Counted from the stretch's first letter, positions 30,301-42,499 are shown. The stretch: 64,000 nt of DNA from Atopsyche davidsoni (GCA_022113835.1 JAILWY010000026.1:1880001-1944000), one strand, 5' to 3'. Notes: generated by a model not told the origin, from the letters alone. Numbers and translations: made by a program.

Positions 30301-32196
30301 TTTAATTGGTTCCGTAGATTTTGCACAACATATTTTCAAAAAACACGGATTATACGATCTTTCAAAATTAGATATAAATGCGTAAAACTCACGACATACA
30401 AGTTTAATTTGTAGTACTCCACATTTAAATAGCAGATAAATTAATAACAAAGGGAATACGTTCACTTTTGTTTGTGAGCGCTTTCCGGGTGATAGTTTAT
30501 AAATTTATAATAAATTACGATAAATGTCTATAATTGTTCGAAAATTTTTGCATAGGAATATTTTTATTTAAATAATATATATAAAGGACGTACAGAGTGA
30601 GCACTTTGTCATCATTTGATTTATGATTAATATTATAATATTAATTATAGGCAAGCCACAATATTCGTGGCACGATTGTGAATTCGATAGCCACTTGAAG
30701 CACAATAAACAAAATGATAAATTACCAAACTTTAAATGCTAATTTCAGTTTTAAATAAAATTGTCTATATCAACATTTCAAAAATATATATATAATCGTA
30801 TATTGACATTATTACTGCCGTAAATAAATAGTTTGTAATAAGTATCGTTTAAAAGTACCCAAATGTAAAAATAAAATGGTTTTTAAAACATCAAATTCAG
30901 AATAACGTTTATATTTCAATTTATTATAAGAAAGTCTCGGATGTTACTTCTGGTAAATTATTGAACCTATTAGTACTAATATATCTATAAAAAACAAAAA
31001 AAATCGTATAAGGAAATTCACCTACATAGTTTTACAGCATTTGCATAAAAATAAGTATTTAAAGATATTATAACAACCTAGAGCGGTATTATAAATTAAA
31101 CCCAGACGAGTTTTAAAACGATTCTTTTAATATATTAATATTCCAAAAATATAATAACTTACTATAATTATCGATTCGGGAAAAAAACTCAAAATATTAA
31201 ATACATAATAATTTTTCATTTTAAAATCATAAATAAAACTGTATCTTTTTTAGGAATAAGGTTACAATAAAACAAACACATATCTGAACTTCCGACGATC
31301 ATTAAATCATTGTTTTTTTTTACATAGCTGCTCTTTTCTGAAGACAATTGTTTAGTTAAGTAAATAATAAGAGAGATAAGTATAAATAAAATGCATTGTT
31401 TCTTCAAATATCATTTGGTCAGTTTTTTATAGTTACACTTCATTTTAAAACATTTTAACTGCTCTGTCCGATTGTAGCCTTGTTTGAGGCAATTTTAAAG
31501 CTATTCATTACTATTTTATGATTTTTTATATTCTCTATATCTGAAAAAAAACTCAAATTCGTAAATAAACAAGTGCAAAACATAAATATTTAATAGTTTA
31601 ATGCCTATTATTATTTTTGTTGCAGGTTGCTCCTTGCCGTAGCATTTTCTCTTATTTTATATATATATATATATATTATTTTTTTTGTGCGCGTCAAAGT
31701 AAATCTTCAATCGATTAATATTTCAGTTCATTAGACATTTAAGATAGGACCTCCGCGCCAGCTACCTTTTCCATCGGGCGTAAAAATATAGATTTATCTA
31801 AATTTAATCGAAAAGGCTTCATTAATTCGAGGTCCCTGAAATAAAAGGTTCTTCGTAATTTCTCTATTAATATAACCATTCGGGGAGGCTCGTGATCACT
31901 CCGAATAGACTCAATATCTGAGTACGATTGTCGATTTGAAAAAAAGTGGATTTTCGGTTCCCGAGCCTGACGGGTCGGGCTGCGATCATTTGTAAGGTCG
32001 CCCAAAGACAGCTTTTAACAATGACAAAATCACGTTATCTACGTCACCACATATTCTTACTTACACGAAATATCAGCTGAGAGAATGAGAGTCTTGCACA
32101 TTATGCGCAAAGAAAGAAATCTTCCGGGGATGGTAAAAAAAACTGTAGGTTTTTTCTATATTTTCGGAAATACAAAATAAAGCCTACTGCAGCTAA
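27375..32196. other. Non-coding region downstream of EEF2KMT
   Basis: AT-rich. It holds a family C copy at 29985-30330 and a GC-richer patch at 31735-32005 that encodes nothing I recognise. Otherwise no feature identified. Confidence 0.7.
29985..30330 (+). repeat. Non-autonomous element, family C (partial)
   Basis: TCTTGAAGGTGTTGAAAAAT, AATGACGACTTTTTTTGACG and AAAATTTGTTTAAGTG match the 10269 copy, followed by the shared GGAAAAACACATATTTTATT block. Confidence 0.7.
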
Positions 32197-32252
32197 TTCT
32201 TCTTCGTCAAGAGGCTGGATCAGTGTTCATGGTTTTCTTAGGGGAAAACAGT
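32197..32252 (+). repeat. Family A fragment joined to mariner relic
   Basis: CTTCTTCGTCAAGAGGCTGG and CAGTGTTCATGGTTTTCTTA match family A at 7110. It ends exactly where mariner homology begins. Confidence 0.75.
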
Positions 32253-32816
32253 AAACGCCAAACACTCCTTTGAGATGGTCACACGATTGCGCTTATGGTC
32301 GAGTGTGTGTCGAGTGTCGAGATAGCTTTTTCATGTCTAAATATTCATGTAAAATGTGATGTATCCGCTCATTTGAGATGCCTACAGCCTCAGCCACCTC
32401 ACGCACTTTTATCCTCCGATCGTCCAATATCATTCCATGGATTTTATCGACGATTTCTGGCGTGACGACCTCTTTTGGATGACCTGGACGTTCGGCGTCA
32501 CTTGTGCTGGTACGACCACAAAAGAACTCAGTAAACCACTTCTTAACCATTGAGATTGATGGTTAAGAGTCCCCATAGTATTTATCAAGCTTTTCTTTGG
32601 TTTCGGTGATGGTTTTTTTTACGCAAAAATAATGCTTAATCAGCACACGAAATTCACTTTTTTCCATTTTCGTTAAAATTCACGAGGTTGTCTGCCTGTA
32701 GCTTGTCCAAAATTGTACAGTAGTCTATTAATAGATGGTAGTCGACGGGAACAGTGCTACATTTAAAGTTACTGCGCAGGAAATTCAAAAAGTCACTGAC
32801 TTATCAAACCACCCTA
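32253..32816 (-). pseudogene. Mariner transposon relic, 5' end and N-terminal transposase half
   Basis: Read on the minus strand, a mariner-type terminal sequence (GGTGGTTTGATAAGTCAGTG, ending near 32816) precedes an ATG at 32667. The protein matches the mariner transposase N-terminus, with the paired helix-turn-helix region including STSDAERPGHPKEVVTPEI and ISNERIHHILHE. It is broken three ways. There is an in-frame TAA at 32565-32563 (codon 35). A deletion with frameshift follows MKKLS near 32335. Homology stops after a short DHKRNRVTIS-type segment at 32253, so the DDD catalytic domain is absent. It cannot be active. Confidence 0.9.
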
Positions 32817-33004
32817 GTATGTCTATTTTGTGGATTGAACGTCAATCAAGTGCGTATTTATTACCCACACAAATCACGATGATAGTTTCTTTAATTATAT
32901 TCAATGTGTGAAATAATGTGCCTAATCATATTAGTAATAATATAAACCTGTAATAGATAATAAATACTCACTTGATTGACGTTCAATCCACAAAATAGAC
33001 ATAC
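32817..33004. repeat. SINE-tail inverted repeat, 47-bp arms
   Basis: 32817-32863 and 32958-33004 are inverted copies with one mismatch, containing GGATTGAACGTCAATCAAGT. The space between carries the SINE tail GATAGTTTCTTTAATTATAT and AATAATGTGCCTAATCATAT. Confidence 0.9.
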
Positions 33005-33159
33005 ATATATAATGGTGCGCGTCTTGGCTAAATTAATATATTTTTAAAATAATATCCAGATTGGATTAAAAACGCTTCACTTGTTACTTTGGTTAAAAAG
33101 TCCAGTGCTTGCAAAGCACTAAATATTGGTTGGCCTAGGCATATTAGTTAAAAATTCTC

Positions 33160-33300
33160 GATGAATTGCAGTGATTCGTTAGCATGCACCGGCCATGTAA
33201 GCTTTGGGTATGTGGGTTCATATCACACACAAATCACGATGATATTTTTCTGAGAGTTTCTTTAATCATTTCCAATGTGTAAAATAAAGTGCCTAAACAT
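33160..33300 (+). repeat. tRNA-derived SINE copy
   Basis: GATTCGTTAGCATGCACCGG (A-box region) is followed by a decayed B box GGTTCATATC and the tail CACGATGATATTTTTCTGAG. Its far end joins a family B element. Confidence 0.75.
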
Positions 33301-33309
33301 TTTATTATA

Positions 33310-33560
33310 ATAAATATTCAATATTTTTGACAGAGAGTACTTGGTGGAATTCCATTTTAATATGTTTGAAATAAATACTTGAGTGATTTTCCACATTTTT
33401 ATTTTTATTAGTGACCGGTTTCGCCAACCTTTCACGTTGGCACTATCAGAGTTCTCAGAGTACAGAGACTCTGTTTGATAATGCCAACGTGAAAGGTTGG
33501 CGAAACCGGTCACTAATAAAAATAAAAATGTGGAAAATCACTCAAGTATTTTATTCAAAA
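33310..33560. repeat. Family B palindrome, 73-bp arms
   Basis: 33376-33448 and 33476-33548 are inverted copies with one mismatch around a 27-base loop. The outer left flank carries the ACTTGGTGGAATTCCATTTT tail. The arms contain GGTTTCGCCAACCTTTCACG. Confidence 0.92.
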
Positions 33561-33583
33561 ATATTATAATAAATATAATAAAA

Positions 33584-33810
33584 AGATGGCCGGAGCGATG
33601 TGCCGACGGCATTACTCGGGGCCTGGGCGGGTGGTCGGCGCGACTGCCCGCGCCATTAAGACGCATCGCGGACAATCGCCGGCCCGGGTTCTAATCTCGG
33701 GGAGTCCCGCAGCCCTAATCTGTAGCGGGCCCGGCCGGGAAGCGAGCCCGGGCCCTTTGTTGCCGAGCCCGCTGCGTGACCGCCGCTGATTGAAGGAGGG
33801 CGGATGGGGT
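33584..33810. other. Strongly GC-rich, CpG-rich block
   Basis: About 225 bp, far richer in G and C than anything near it, with CCCGGGTTCTAATCTCGGGG and CGGGCCCGGCCGGGAAGCGA. Open frames cross it but none resembles a known protein. It lies between the family B palindrome and the tandem array. Confidence 0.6.
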
Positions 33811-33825
33811 GAATGGTAGATTGTG

Positions 33826-35786
33826 TTGGGAACTTTTAATTAGGTTGTTGTGGTCTTTTTGTGGACGCAAGTGCGTCGGGCACTCCGGCTCGTGGTTGTT
33901 GATCACTTGATCGTATTTAGAAATCAAACTGTGTTTAGTAGAAGTGCTTGGAGATTCACCCAGACAGCTTTGGTTCCTTTCAAAAATATGACAATTAGGT
34001 TATTGTGGCCTTTTTAGACGCAAGTGCGTCGGGCACTCCGGCTCGTGGTTGTTGATCACTTGATCGTATTTAGAAATCAAACTGTGCTTAGTAGAAGTGC
34101 TTGGAGATTCACACATACAGCTTTGGTTCCCTTCAAAAATATGACAAATAATCCGACGTAGTTTTATAACTTCAGAGGCGATTGGTGAGATCCTGAAACG
34201 TTTAAATGACTTTAATTCATGTTTGTTGCATTCATATTCAACAGGATTGTGTTAGGAACTTGTAATTAGGTTGTTGTGGTCTTTTTTGTGGACGCAAGTG
34301 CGTCGGGCACTCCGGCTCGTGGTTGTTGATCACTTGATCGTATTTAGAAATCAAACTGTGCTTAGTAGAAGTGCTTGGAGGTTCACACATACAGCTTTGG
34401 TTCCCTTCAAAAATATGACAAATAATCCGATGTAGTTTTATAACTTTAGAGGCGATTGGTGAGATCCTGAAACGTTTAAATGACTTGAATTCATGTTTGT
34501 TGCATTCATATTCAACAGGATTGTGTTGGTAACTTTTAATTAGGTTGTTGTGGCCTTTTTGTGGACGCAAGTGCGTCGGGCACTCCGGCTCGTGATTGTT
34601 GATCACTAGATCGTATTTAGAAATCAAACTGTGTTTAATAGAAGTACTTGGAGATTCACACAGACAGTTTTGGTTCCCTTCAAAAATATGACAATTAGGT
34701 TGTTGTTGCACTCTGGCTCGTGATTGTCGATCACTTGATCGTATTTAGAAATCAAACTGTGTTTAGTAGAAGTGCTTGGAGATTCATACAGACAGTTTTG
34801 GTTCCCTTCAAAAATATGACAATTAGGTTATTGTGGCCTTTTTAGACGCAAGTGCGTCGGGCACTCCGGCTCGTGGTTGTTGATCACTTGATCGTATTTA
34901 GAAATCAAACTGTGTTTAGTAGATGAAGAAGTGCTTGGAGATTCACCCAGACAGCTTTGGTTCCTTTCAAAAATATGACAATTAGGTTATTGTGGCCTTT
35001 TTAGACGCAAGTGCGTCTTGCACTCCTGCTCGTGATTGTAGATCACTTGATCGTATTTAGAAATCAAACTGTGTTTAGTAGAAGTGCTTGGAGATTCATA
35101 CAGACAGTTTTGGTTCCCTTCAAAAATATGACAATTAGGTTATTGTGGCCTTTTTAGACGCAAGTGCGTCGGGCACTCCGGCTCGTGGTTGTTGATCACT
35201 TGATCGTATTTAGAAATCAAACTGTGTTTAGTAGATGAAGAAGTGCTTGGAGATTCACCCAGACAGCTTTGGTTCCTTTCAAAAATATGACAATTAGGTT
35301 ATTGTGGCCTTTTTAGACGCAAGTGCGTCTTGCACTCCTGCTCGTGATTGTAGATCACTTGATCGTATTTAGAAATGAACTGTGTTTATTAGAAGAAGAA
35401 GTGCTTGGAGATTCACACAGCAGCTTTGGTTCCCTTCAAAAATATGACAAATAATCCAACGTAGTTTTATAACTTTAATTCATGTTTGTTGCATTAATAT
35501 TCAACAGGATTATGTTGGTAACTTTTAATTCGGTTGTTGTGGCCTTTTTGTGGACGCAAGTGCGTCTTGCACTCCTGCTCGTGATTGTAGATCACTTGAT
35601 CGTATTTAGAAATGAACTGTGTTTATTAGAAGAAGAAGTGCTTGGAGATTCACACAGACAGTTTTGGTACCCTTCAAAAATATGACAAATAATCCGACGT
35701 AGTTTTATAACTTTAGAGGCGATTGGTGAGATCCTGAAACGTTTAAATGACTTTAATTCATGTTTGTTACATTCATATTCAACAGA
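33826..35786. repeat. Complex tandem array, ten units in two length classes
   Basis: Ten copies of a block with GATCGTATTTAGAAATCAAA start near 33909, 34062, 34336, 34609, 34737, 34890, 35049, 35202, 35361 and 35599. Short units are 153 or 159 bp. Long units (about 273 bp) add about 120 bp containing GAGGCGATTGGTGAGATCCT. Nine units carry GACGCAAGTGCGTC, a GACGCA/TGCGTC palindrome; the 34737 unit has lost it. Units from 34845 to 35468 form a 312-bp dimer repeated twice. The minus strand stays open for 157 codons at 34238-34711. Confidence 0.93.
34238..34711 (-). CDS. Hypothetical repeat-encoded ORF (doubtful)
   Basis: 157 codons inside the tandem array, including two copies of a segment with ISKYD.VINNHEPECPTHL and one with FKRFRISPIASKVIKLHRI. 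The 273-bp long unit equals 91 codons, which keeps the frame open across units. The flanking units break the frame, and I see no promoter or splice evidence. No family recognised. It may descend from part of a transposon or host gene that was tandemly amplified, or be open by chance. Confidence 0.2.
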   Translation of the reverse strand: MQQQPNCHIFEGNQNCLCESPSTSIKHSLISKYDLVINNHEPECPTHLRPQKGHNNLIKSYQHNPVEYECNKHEFKSFKRFRISPIASKVIKLHRIICHIFEGNQSCMCEPPSTSTKHSLISKYDQVINNHEPECPTHLRPQKRPQQPNYKFLTQSC

Positions 35787-38700
35787 TATTTAGATCACAA
35801 CAAAACCTGAACATACCTCTTTTAACATGAAAGATCGCTGAGTGTAAATTGATATCATTTAGAAAGTAAAAACGAAAACCGACTAATGAAGAAATCATTA
35901 TCTAGAAATGATCCATCCTAGGATTTTGTCTTATTACAGTTAGCCCTTCTATAACGAGTAGTTTCCGTTCAACAACATTCCATCAACATCCATAGAATAA
36001 ATGTTTAGGAAAGAGTTATTTTATGAATTTAAATAAATAATTACTTTTAAGATTCTTAGAGCGCGGTTTCCAAATAATGCGATACGAATTAGTAGCGTTA
36101 TAGGAGGGTTGACTGTACTCCTATTATGAAAAAGGATACGCCAGTACTAATGAAACATTCTATGTATTCAACCACTCAACAAATAAATAAAAAGCAAACA
36201 AAGCTTTCCTCATTATAAAATACCAACCTGTTTATCATTCGCCATAGAGATAATTTTGATTTAAAGCTTTTATTTTATAACAAGGCACGCCCCACACCCG
36301 CACACGGCCGCTTGCCCATTTCTCACGCGGTAAAAGTCTGTGATCCTTAATTCTGTTTAATAGGAGTTCCTGGCTTGAGATTCGGAACGGATAAGTTTAT
36401 ATGTAACTTTAATTAAACACGTAAATGATGATGTATTCCCCAGACCAAGGGGACGACGACCGGGAGGTCCCTAAAGCTCAAGCTGGGGCCCGAACAGGAA
36501 GTGCCGCCAGTTAGGCTACAAAATTACCAGAGGCACGCAGTTCAGTCATGCATAAACGCACAAGTATAATAAAATATAGTGCTTACGAATTCATGTCAAA
36601 TATTACTAAAATATAAACAAATATACGTTTTATTCTATAGGCCTTTCAATTTTGATTTGATTTTGCCAACTATGATAATTTATTAATCGATATATTATAA
36701 TACCCTATTATATTACGTATAATTTTTTTAAAATAATAAATATGAAGAGACATTTCATCGTGCGAACTTGTATTGGCTAATATGTTCATGTACGAAGCGA
36801 TCACCGACATATTGTATAAATACAATAATATACAGTGTGTACACAATCTGTGGCCAAACATTGTATCGAGATATAATGATTGTAGTGGTTATATAAATGT
36901 ACAAAGTGACTTCTAAATTAAAGTCAGATGTTTCGATTTATTTACCGGTAAAAGTTATCACAGCGATACATCAGCCCCGCGATCAACGCGGCCGATAAAT
37001 TAATCAATTTAAACATGAGTTGCGGCCACTCGCTACTACGAAGCCTTCTCGGCTGTAAAAAGCTCCACTTATGAACGTAAAAATTAAGTTTTATTCGCAA
37101 GTTCCATTATCATAAAAGCACGTCGTAAATATTGATAAAAAAAATAATTTTAAGGCGGATTTACATTGTTTTGCAAAATTTTACTTTCAATATTCCGACG
37201 TTTCGATCTTGGTACTGGGGAAAAAAGTGAAACGTTGCATTTTTTGAAACAGTAAATACAACATCCTACAGCTGATTTTCAAGGAAAAATCGAATAGTTA
37301 AAGGGCATCAGAAGAGAGGATATTAGTGAGACTGCCCCAGGATAGGAATATATTCAATGAAAAGGTCACCGACCTCCTGTGAGGAGAGGCACGAGAAGAC
37401 ACGATCCGGTGATGAGGAACTTTCTAAATTGCATTAATTTCGACGAGCATTTTTCAGCCAATCACGCGTCGGTGTCCGAAAAATTCATTATGCGCTGAAA
37501 TCAGATACCCGCGGGGAATACTCCCTTTGGTGCCTCCAGTGCCGCCTCGTGCCCACCGAGCCCCTGCCAGGACCTTTAAACCTCCACCACTTGTAAAATG
37601 ACTCTAAACCAGATTACTGTTGATAAATGTCACAATTATTATTTGACTGAACTTCAAACCTTTACACGACCAACTGGGAATAATGTAAGTATGAAATAAT
37701 TAATATATTTCGAAATACATCACGTTCAGGTTCAGCTATTATTTTATCGTTTTTTAATAAAATCTATAAATAAAAAATCGTGTATGTGTGTCTATTTTAT
37801 TTATTAAAAATCTCCGTTTTTCTGGAAGCTTTGAGACTCCTGGCGGGTCCTGCAGGCGTCCTGGAACCAGTTTCGGTTTGTTCCTCGACTCTTTTTGGGC
37901 GAACAAAAATTGAGTTGTGCTGCTCAAGGTTGCCGACGGTAACACAATCCTGCTAGATTTCCCGAGTTTTTTTTTTTTTTTTACACTCCTTGGTCTTTCT
38001 TTGTTATCGCTGGCACGGAGATCAATGTGTGAAATACGAATTAGGAAAGTAGGACATCCTGCTGATGTTTCTTTTCTTATGTAGTTTCGATTCAAATTAA
38101 CATGTTATTGTAAAAAATACAATACTACCATACTAGAGAACTTTACAATTTTCAAAAGTAATCAAACAACCCTTTTTTACCTTATTACTTGCTATTTTTT
38201 CTGAATCTTTTTGTTTTGACTTAGTATTTACAAAATACAAGAATATGATTTGATAAAACACGGAGTATTTTAATTTAAGCCAGTCTATCGTGATTAGATA
38301 ATTTAGTGTTAAATTTATCACTTTACATCGATATGATTCCATGAATTATATTTAATATAGGTGCATAAGGACATAAATCTTAGCAAATGCTTAAGAGTCT
38401 TGTAGTGAACATTCAGTTCTCAGGACGAAATGAAAGGGAGTTAGGATGTTTGTATCATAAAAAATATTTCCCAATCCATCAATCATGGGATTACCAAAGG
38501 AGGCGCAGGTAGATGAGCTGAGTATTGTCACCGTAGATATATGGGAACTCTTTGTGAGCAACAACGCATATAAATTAGTGAAGGACGGTCGGTGTAACAT
38601 TTTTTATCTCCTTAAAAAAATGCAGACCGAAATCACTTTAAGTGTTCACGACTCATATTGCAAACTTAAACCGAAATTACTTATTAAATTTATTATTTTT

Positions 38701-41700
38701 AAGTGAAGTCTAAAGTGTAAGTGCATAATTATCCTAATTTTTTTTTACCAATTCATATGGACATATGCAATGTCAATATAAAACAACTTTGATCTCAGCT
38801 ATCAAGACCGAAAATTCTTAATCAAGAGTTCGCTGAATCAGCAAGCAACCAAGTCTTGTAAAATGTTTTACATTCATTGTATAAAACTGCATGTTTTGGT
38901 TAAAAAATCAATACACACTACAACTCTTTGGTTCGAAAACCTGTTAAAAATCTATTAAATACAATCGTTTATGTAGATCTCCATTTTCAGTTGCGATCTC
39001 TCTCTAGACTCATGTGTACTTTTATGAATTTTGCATTATTGATTTATATATTTTTTAGAGTATCTTTAATATACTTATAGCTTTCATTTGAGTACTTAGA
39101 CTGTTAAATATTATTTGAACGTTCAGAACATCTCATTTATTGACTAAACATGGTAGGTATTGATAAAGCATCAAATACAGTGTAAGAATACTGCAAAGTA
39201 AATTTAAACTTTAAAGTTAAATATAACCTTATTTTGATCTGTTAAGTTTGTTATTTTCGGTGTTGGCATCCCTGGCTGGGCTCGAGCAGACCGTGGATCA
39301 CTGAAGATGTATTCCCCAGACCAAATACTCTGCTCCTCCTCGAGTTCGTATTTAAATTAGTTGTCTGGACACGCTCTAGCCTCAAAGAGACCGGCCCGGC
39401 TCTGGAAACAAAACCGAATAATTTATAGCAGCTCCGAGTAAACAAAGAATCATTTTAATTATCGAAATGCGGGGATAATGATCCCGCAGGTATTCCGGTT
39501 GATAGGAGAACCTACTTGGTATACAGAGCTTTAGACATCAGACGAAATGACAAACTCACTGCTCTGGGGTTAATCCTTTTTATAAAACAATAAAAATTTA
39601 AAAGTGATACGACTTTAGATATGTTTAAAGCAACTGGTTTTGATAACAGACTAGGTTAAAATCAAAGGGCATTTATTATTGCGGATTCCACTCATCGAGT
39701 CATATAACTTTTTAGGAGGTACTTGGCTCTTTCTAGGTTTATAGCTTTTTGCAAAATGAACACCAAGTGTAGGTATATTATAATTATTCAACGTTTAGTG
39801 CAAGATTTCAGACGCTCATCACATAGAGTCAATAATGTAAACCTGCAAGTAAATAGGCTTTTCTTAAGATACGTTTTAGTTCTTGTCGCTAGAGGCACCA
39901 GTAACATTAAACCTGGCTTTTCGTGTAGGTGGTTGTGCAGATGGACGATCTAATGAACGAGATGAATCCGAATCATTTGGAATTCAAGTAAAAACATTGA
40001 TAGATGAATAAGCAGTGTGGTCCGATTATGTAAGCTTTATAAATGGTCTTTTCGACACTCTCAATTACTTTGTTTTCAGGGGAAAGGTTCTCATTAAGAG
40101 ATTGTAATCAACAAAAATCTTAAAAACTCAAAAACTCTGGGCCACTTAATACATAGTATAAGAGGTTTATTTTTTTTAGTGGTGTTAGTTTTTTTACTGT
40201 ATGAAAATGTGACATGTTCTAAAATGGGTAGATATTAAACATAATATCATTTTTGATTACCAAGACCAGCAATAATTTATTTCATAATATAAAAGACACT
40301 AGATACTCTGCTGCTATCATCTCTTCTCCTCGTCTAGGCTCTTCACCTTCTAGGCACACTGAAACAATAATATGTTATCTGTGGCTGTCTTTACTATGGC
40401 AAGCAATGTGTCTAAAAAAACACTTCCAAAACAAGTATATTTCTTCTGCTGTTCACAGGATTCTTAGAAATTCTTGGAAATCATCATAGTTTCATGAAAT
40501 TCATGGTTAATTTAATGTATTTACCGCATGTTCTATTATCACAAAATACTGACAGAATAGAGTCTGTATTTACTAATAACGACAAAAATACGGATTGTTT
40601 TAAAGCGATAACAGCTAAATCTTCAAATTATCCAGCATGACGAATAATAAAACACTTCGAGTGATACGTCGTAATACAATGTGTGTCAAAGCAACCCTTT
40701 TATAAAAGTGTCAAGTCTTCTCCCATCTCAGAAGCACTTGAAGGTATTACGTGTTATGGGTTGTGACTGAGAGGCGTGTCCCTGTGTGAATATTCAACAA
40801 GCCTGAAATAATCTGAAAGAAACCAAAACAAGAATGTCAGGATACATTCACACAAACACTCATCCCCCTTGAAGTGCTTGGGAGGATGTGACATGTGTGG
40901 GCGGCCCGGGATTCAGTTTACTATAGATTATTATCTCTATTTATAATAATAAAAAATTATAAAAATACACCACGAACGGGAAACAAATAAACTTTGATAA
41001 TTTTAACGAGGGTCTGTCCTATTTTATAATAAAAAAATTATGTATAAACAGTAGAGAGTGGAATCAACTGTGTACGTTTTGTTACGTCGTTGTTCAAACA
41101 ACATTCACTTATTCAATGCAGTTTATAAATAATATGCTTTATCTCAATAAATAATTAAAAATTATATCATTGTTAACAATTAATAATTAGTTTGTTTTAA
41201 TTGTATCATGTTACATTAAATACTCTCAGGACTTCAACACAAGGTTTATATAAAGATTTACCATACAACAGTTGCAAAAAATCTCAATTAAAAGATTCAA
41301 CGCATAGTAACTATCAATTTACCGTACAAACATATTTCATTTTCCTCATGATAATCTATTACGATTAATGGTGTATTAATTAAGATCTAGATTCACACAG
41401 GTGCAACGGCTGGCGCTCCCCGCACCTGGCCGGGACGCTCACTGGTGCATGCAATGCACTGCACTGCACTGCTGCCGATACATCAACACTGATTGCATTC
41501 TGCAGCTACCGAGCAGATCAGAACAGAATACTACACGGTATTTAATCAGAGCTATTGGCGTCTGTAAATCAATCGATTTCGAATTCGAGAGAAATCAATT
41601 GAGCTATCTGAAATATAGAAAACTGCGCGATTTAGTTTAATTGTTTGTTTAAACATTATTAAATAAATTATCAATTGGATTTGTATTTAATTCTCAGCCT

Positions 41701-41753
41701 TCTGTTTTAATATCCATCAGCGGTACTCAACCGTTTTCAAATTGTATATATAT
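35787..41753. other. Non-coding region with GC-richer islands
   Basis: AT-rich with GC-richer islands near 36290-36540, 36960-37060, 37490-37600, 39250-39430, 40850-40920 and 41400-41480. A family A fragment (GTCACCGACCTCCTGTGAGG) lies at 37340-37395. No gene was recognised. Confidence 0.65.
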
Positions 41754-42074
41754 TGTTACGGTCCAGCAGTAAGTTTGAAAAACGAACACCATAAACAAAG
41801 GGACTCTGGAAGGATCGAGCGACCATCGATTAGGAGCGCCGAGACGCGGTCTTTGAGAAGCGAAGAGTGCGCCTCGCGCGAGCTCCCGAATGTTGGAGAT
41901 GCAAGGGGGGAAGCCATTTTGTGACTAGTGTCAAACGGGGCTTCGGCCTGTCTGCATTCATAACAATGTTAATATAAATATATAATGTGGAAATAAATAC
42001 TCTGTACGTAGATAAATAAATATAACTTGTGTTGACATAAATAAGCGTTTAAATGTGAACCCCGGCACGTTACA
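41754..42074 (+). mobile_element. Solo LTR (Gypsy-type ends)
   Basis: 321 bp beginning TGTTACGG and ending CACGTTACA, the short TG...CA inverted ends of a Gypsy-type LTR, flanked by ATAT on both sides, a possible 4-bp target duplication within a TA-rich site. An AATAAA-bearing AT-rich stretch follows a GC-rich first part, as in an LTR. No internal coding region is next to it, so it is a recombined single LTR. Confidence 0.7.
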
Positions 42075-42100
42075 ATATATATATATATACATATATATAT

Positions 42101-42499
42101 AGTAATACCCCGCTTTACGTGAGTGATACGTTCCGGAAAAAATCGCGTTAAGTGAAATTCGCATATATCGGGGTTTACGATTAAACATACATACATAGTC
42201 AAAACTTGATACACAAAAATCACTTTAATTCTAAGAACACTTTATGCAGTATTACATGTTATTTTACTGAAAAATACATATATTGACTTTTGGGTAGCGT
42301 TTCTTTTACGTTCTTGTAAAATACATTCATAACTCCCAACGCTGTTTTTAATTGCTAAAGGTAGTCAATGATTACATTATGTTCATACACATTCTTAAAA
42401 CAAGAAATTCGCTTAATGCGAGGAATTTTATCGCGAATTTGAAATTCGCGTTATAGTGAAACCGCGCATAACGGGGTCGTGTAAAGCGGGATATTACTG
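42101..42499. mobile_element. Pogo/Tigger-like MITE
   Basis: Ends are AGTAATACCCCGCTTTACGT (left) and, in reverse, AGTAATATCCCGCTTTACAC (right), set in TA-rich flanks. Longer imperfect inverted homology (AAATTCGC, GCGTTA) continues inward. The style matches pogo-group terminal repeats. No transposase. Confidence 0.8.

Noticed and set aside
33497..33789. Frames of 65-67 codons across the GC-rich block
   Set aside because: One begins inside the family B palindrome, and the rest is Arg/Pro/Ala-rich translation of GC-rich DNA with no similarity recognised.
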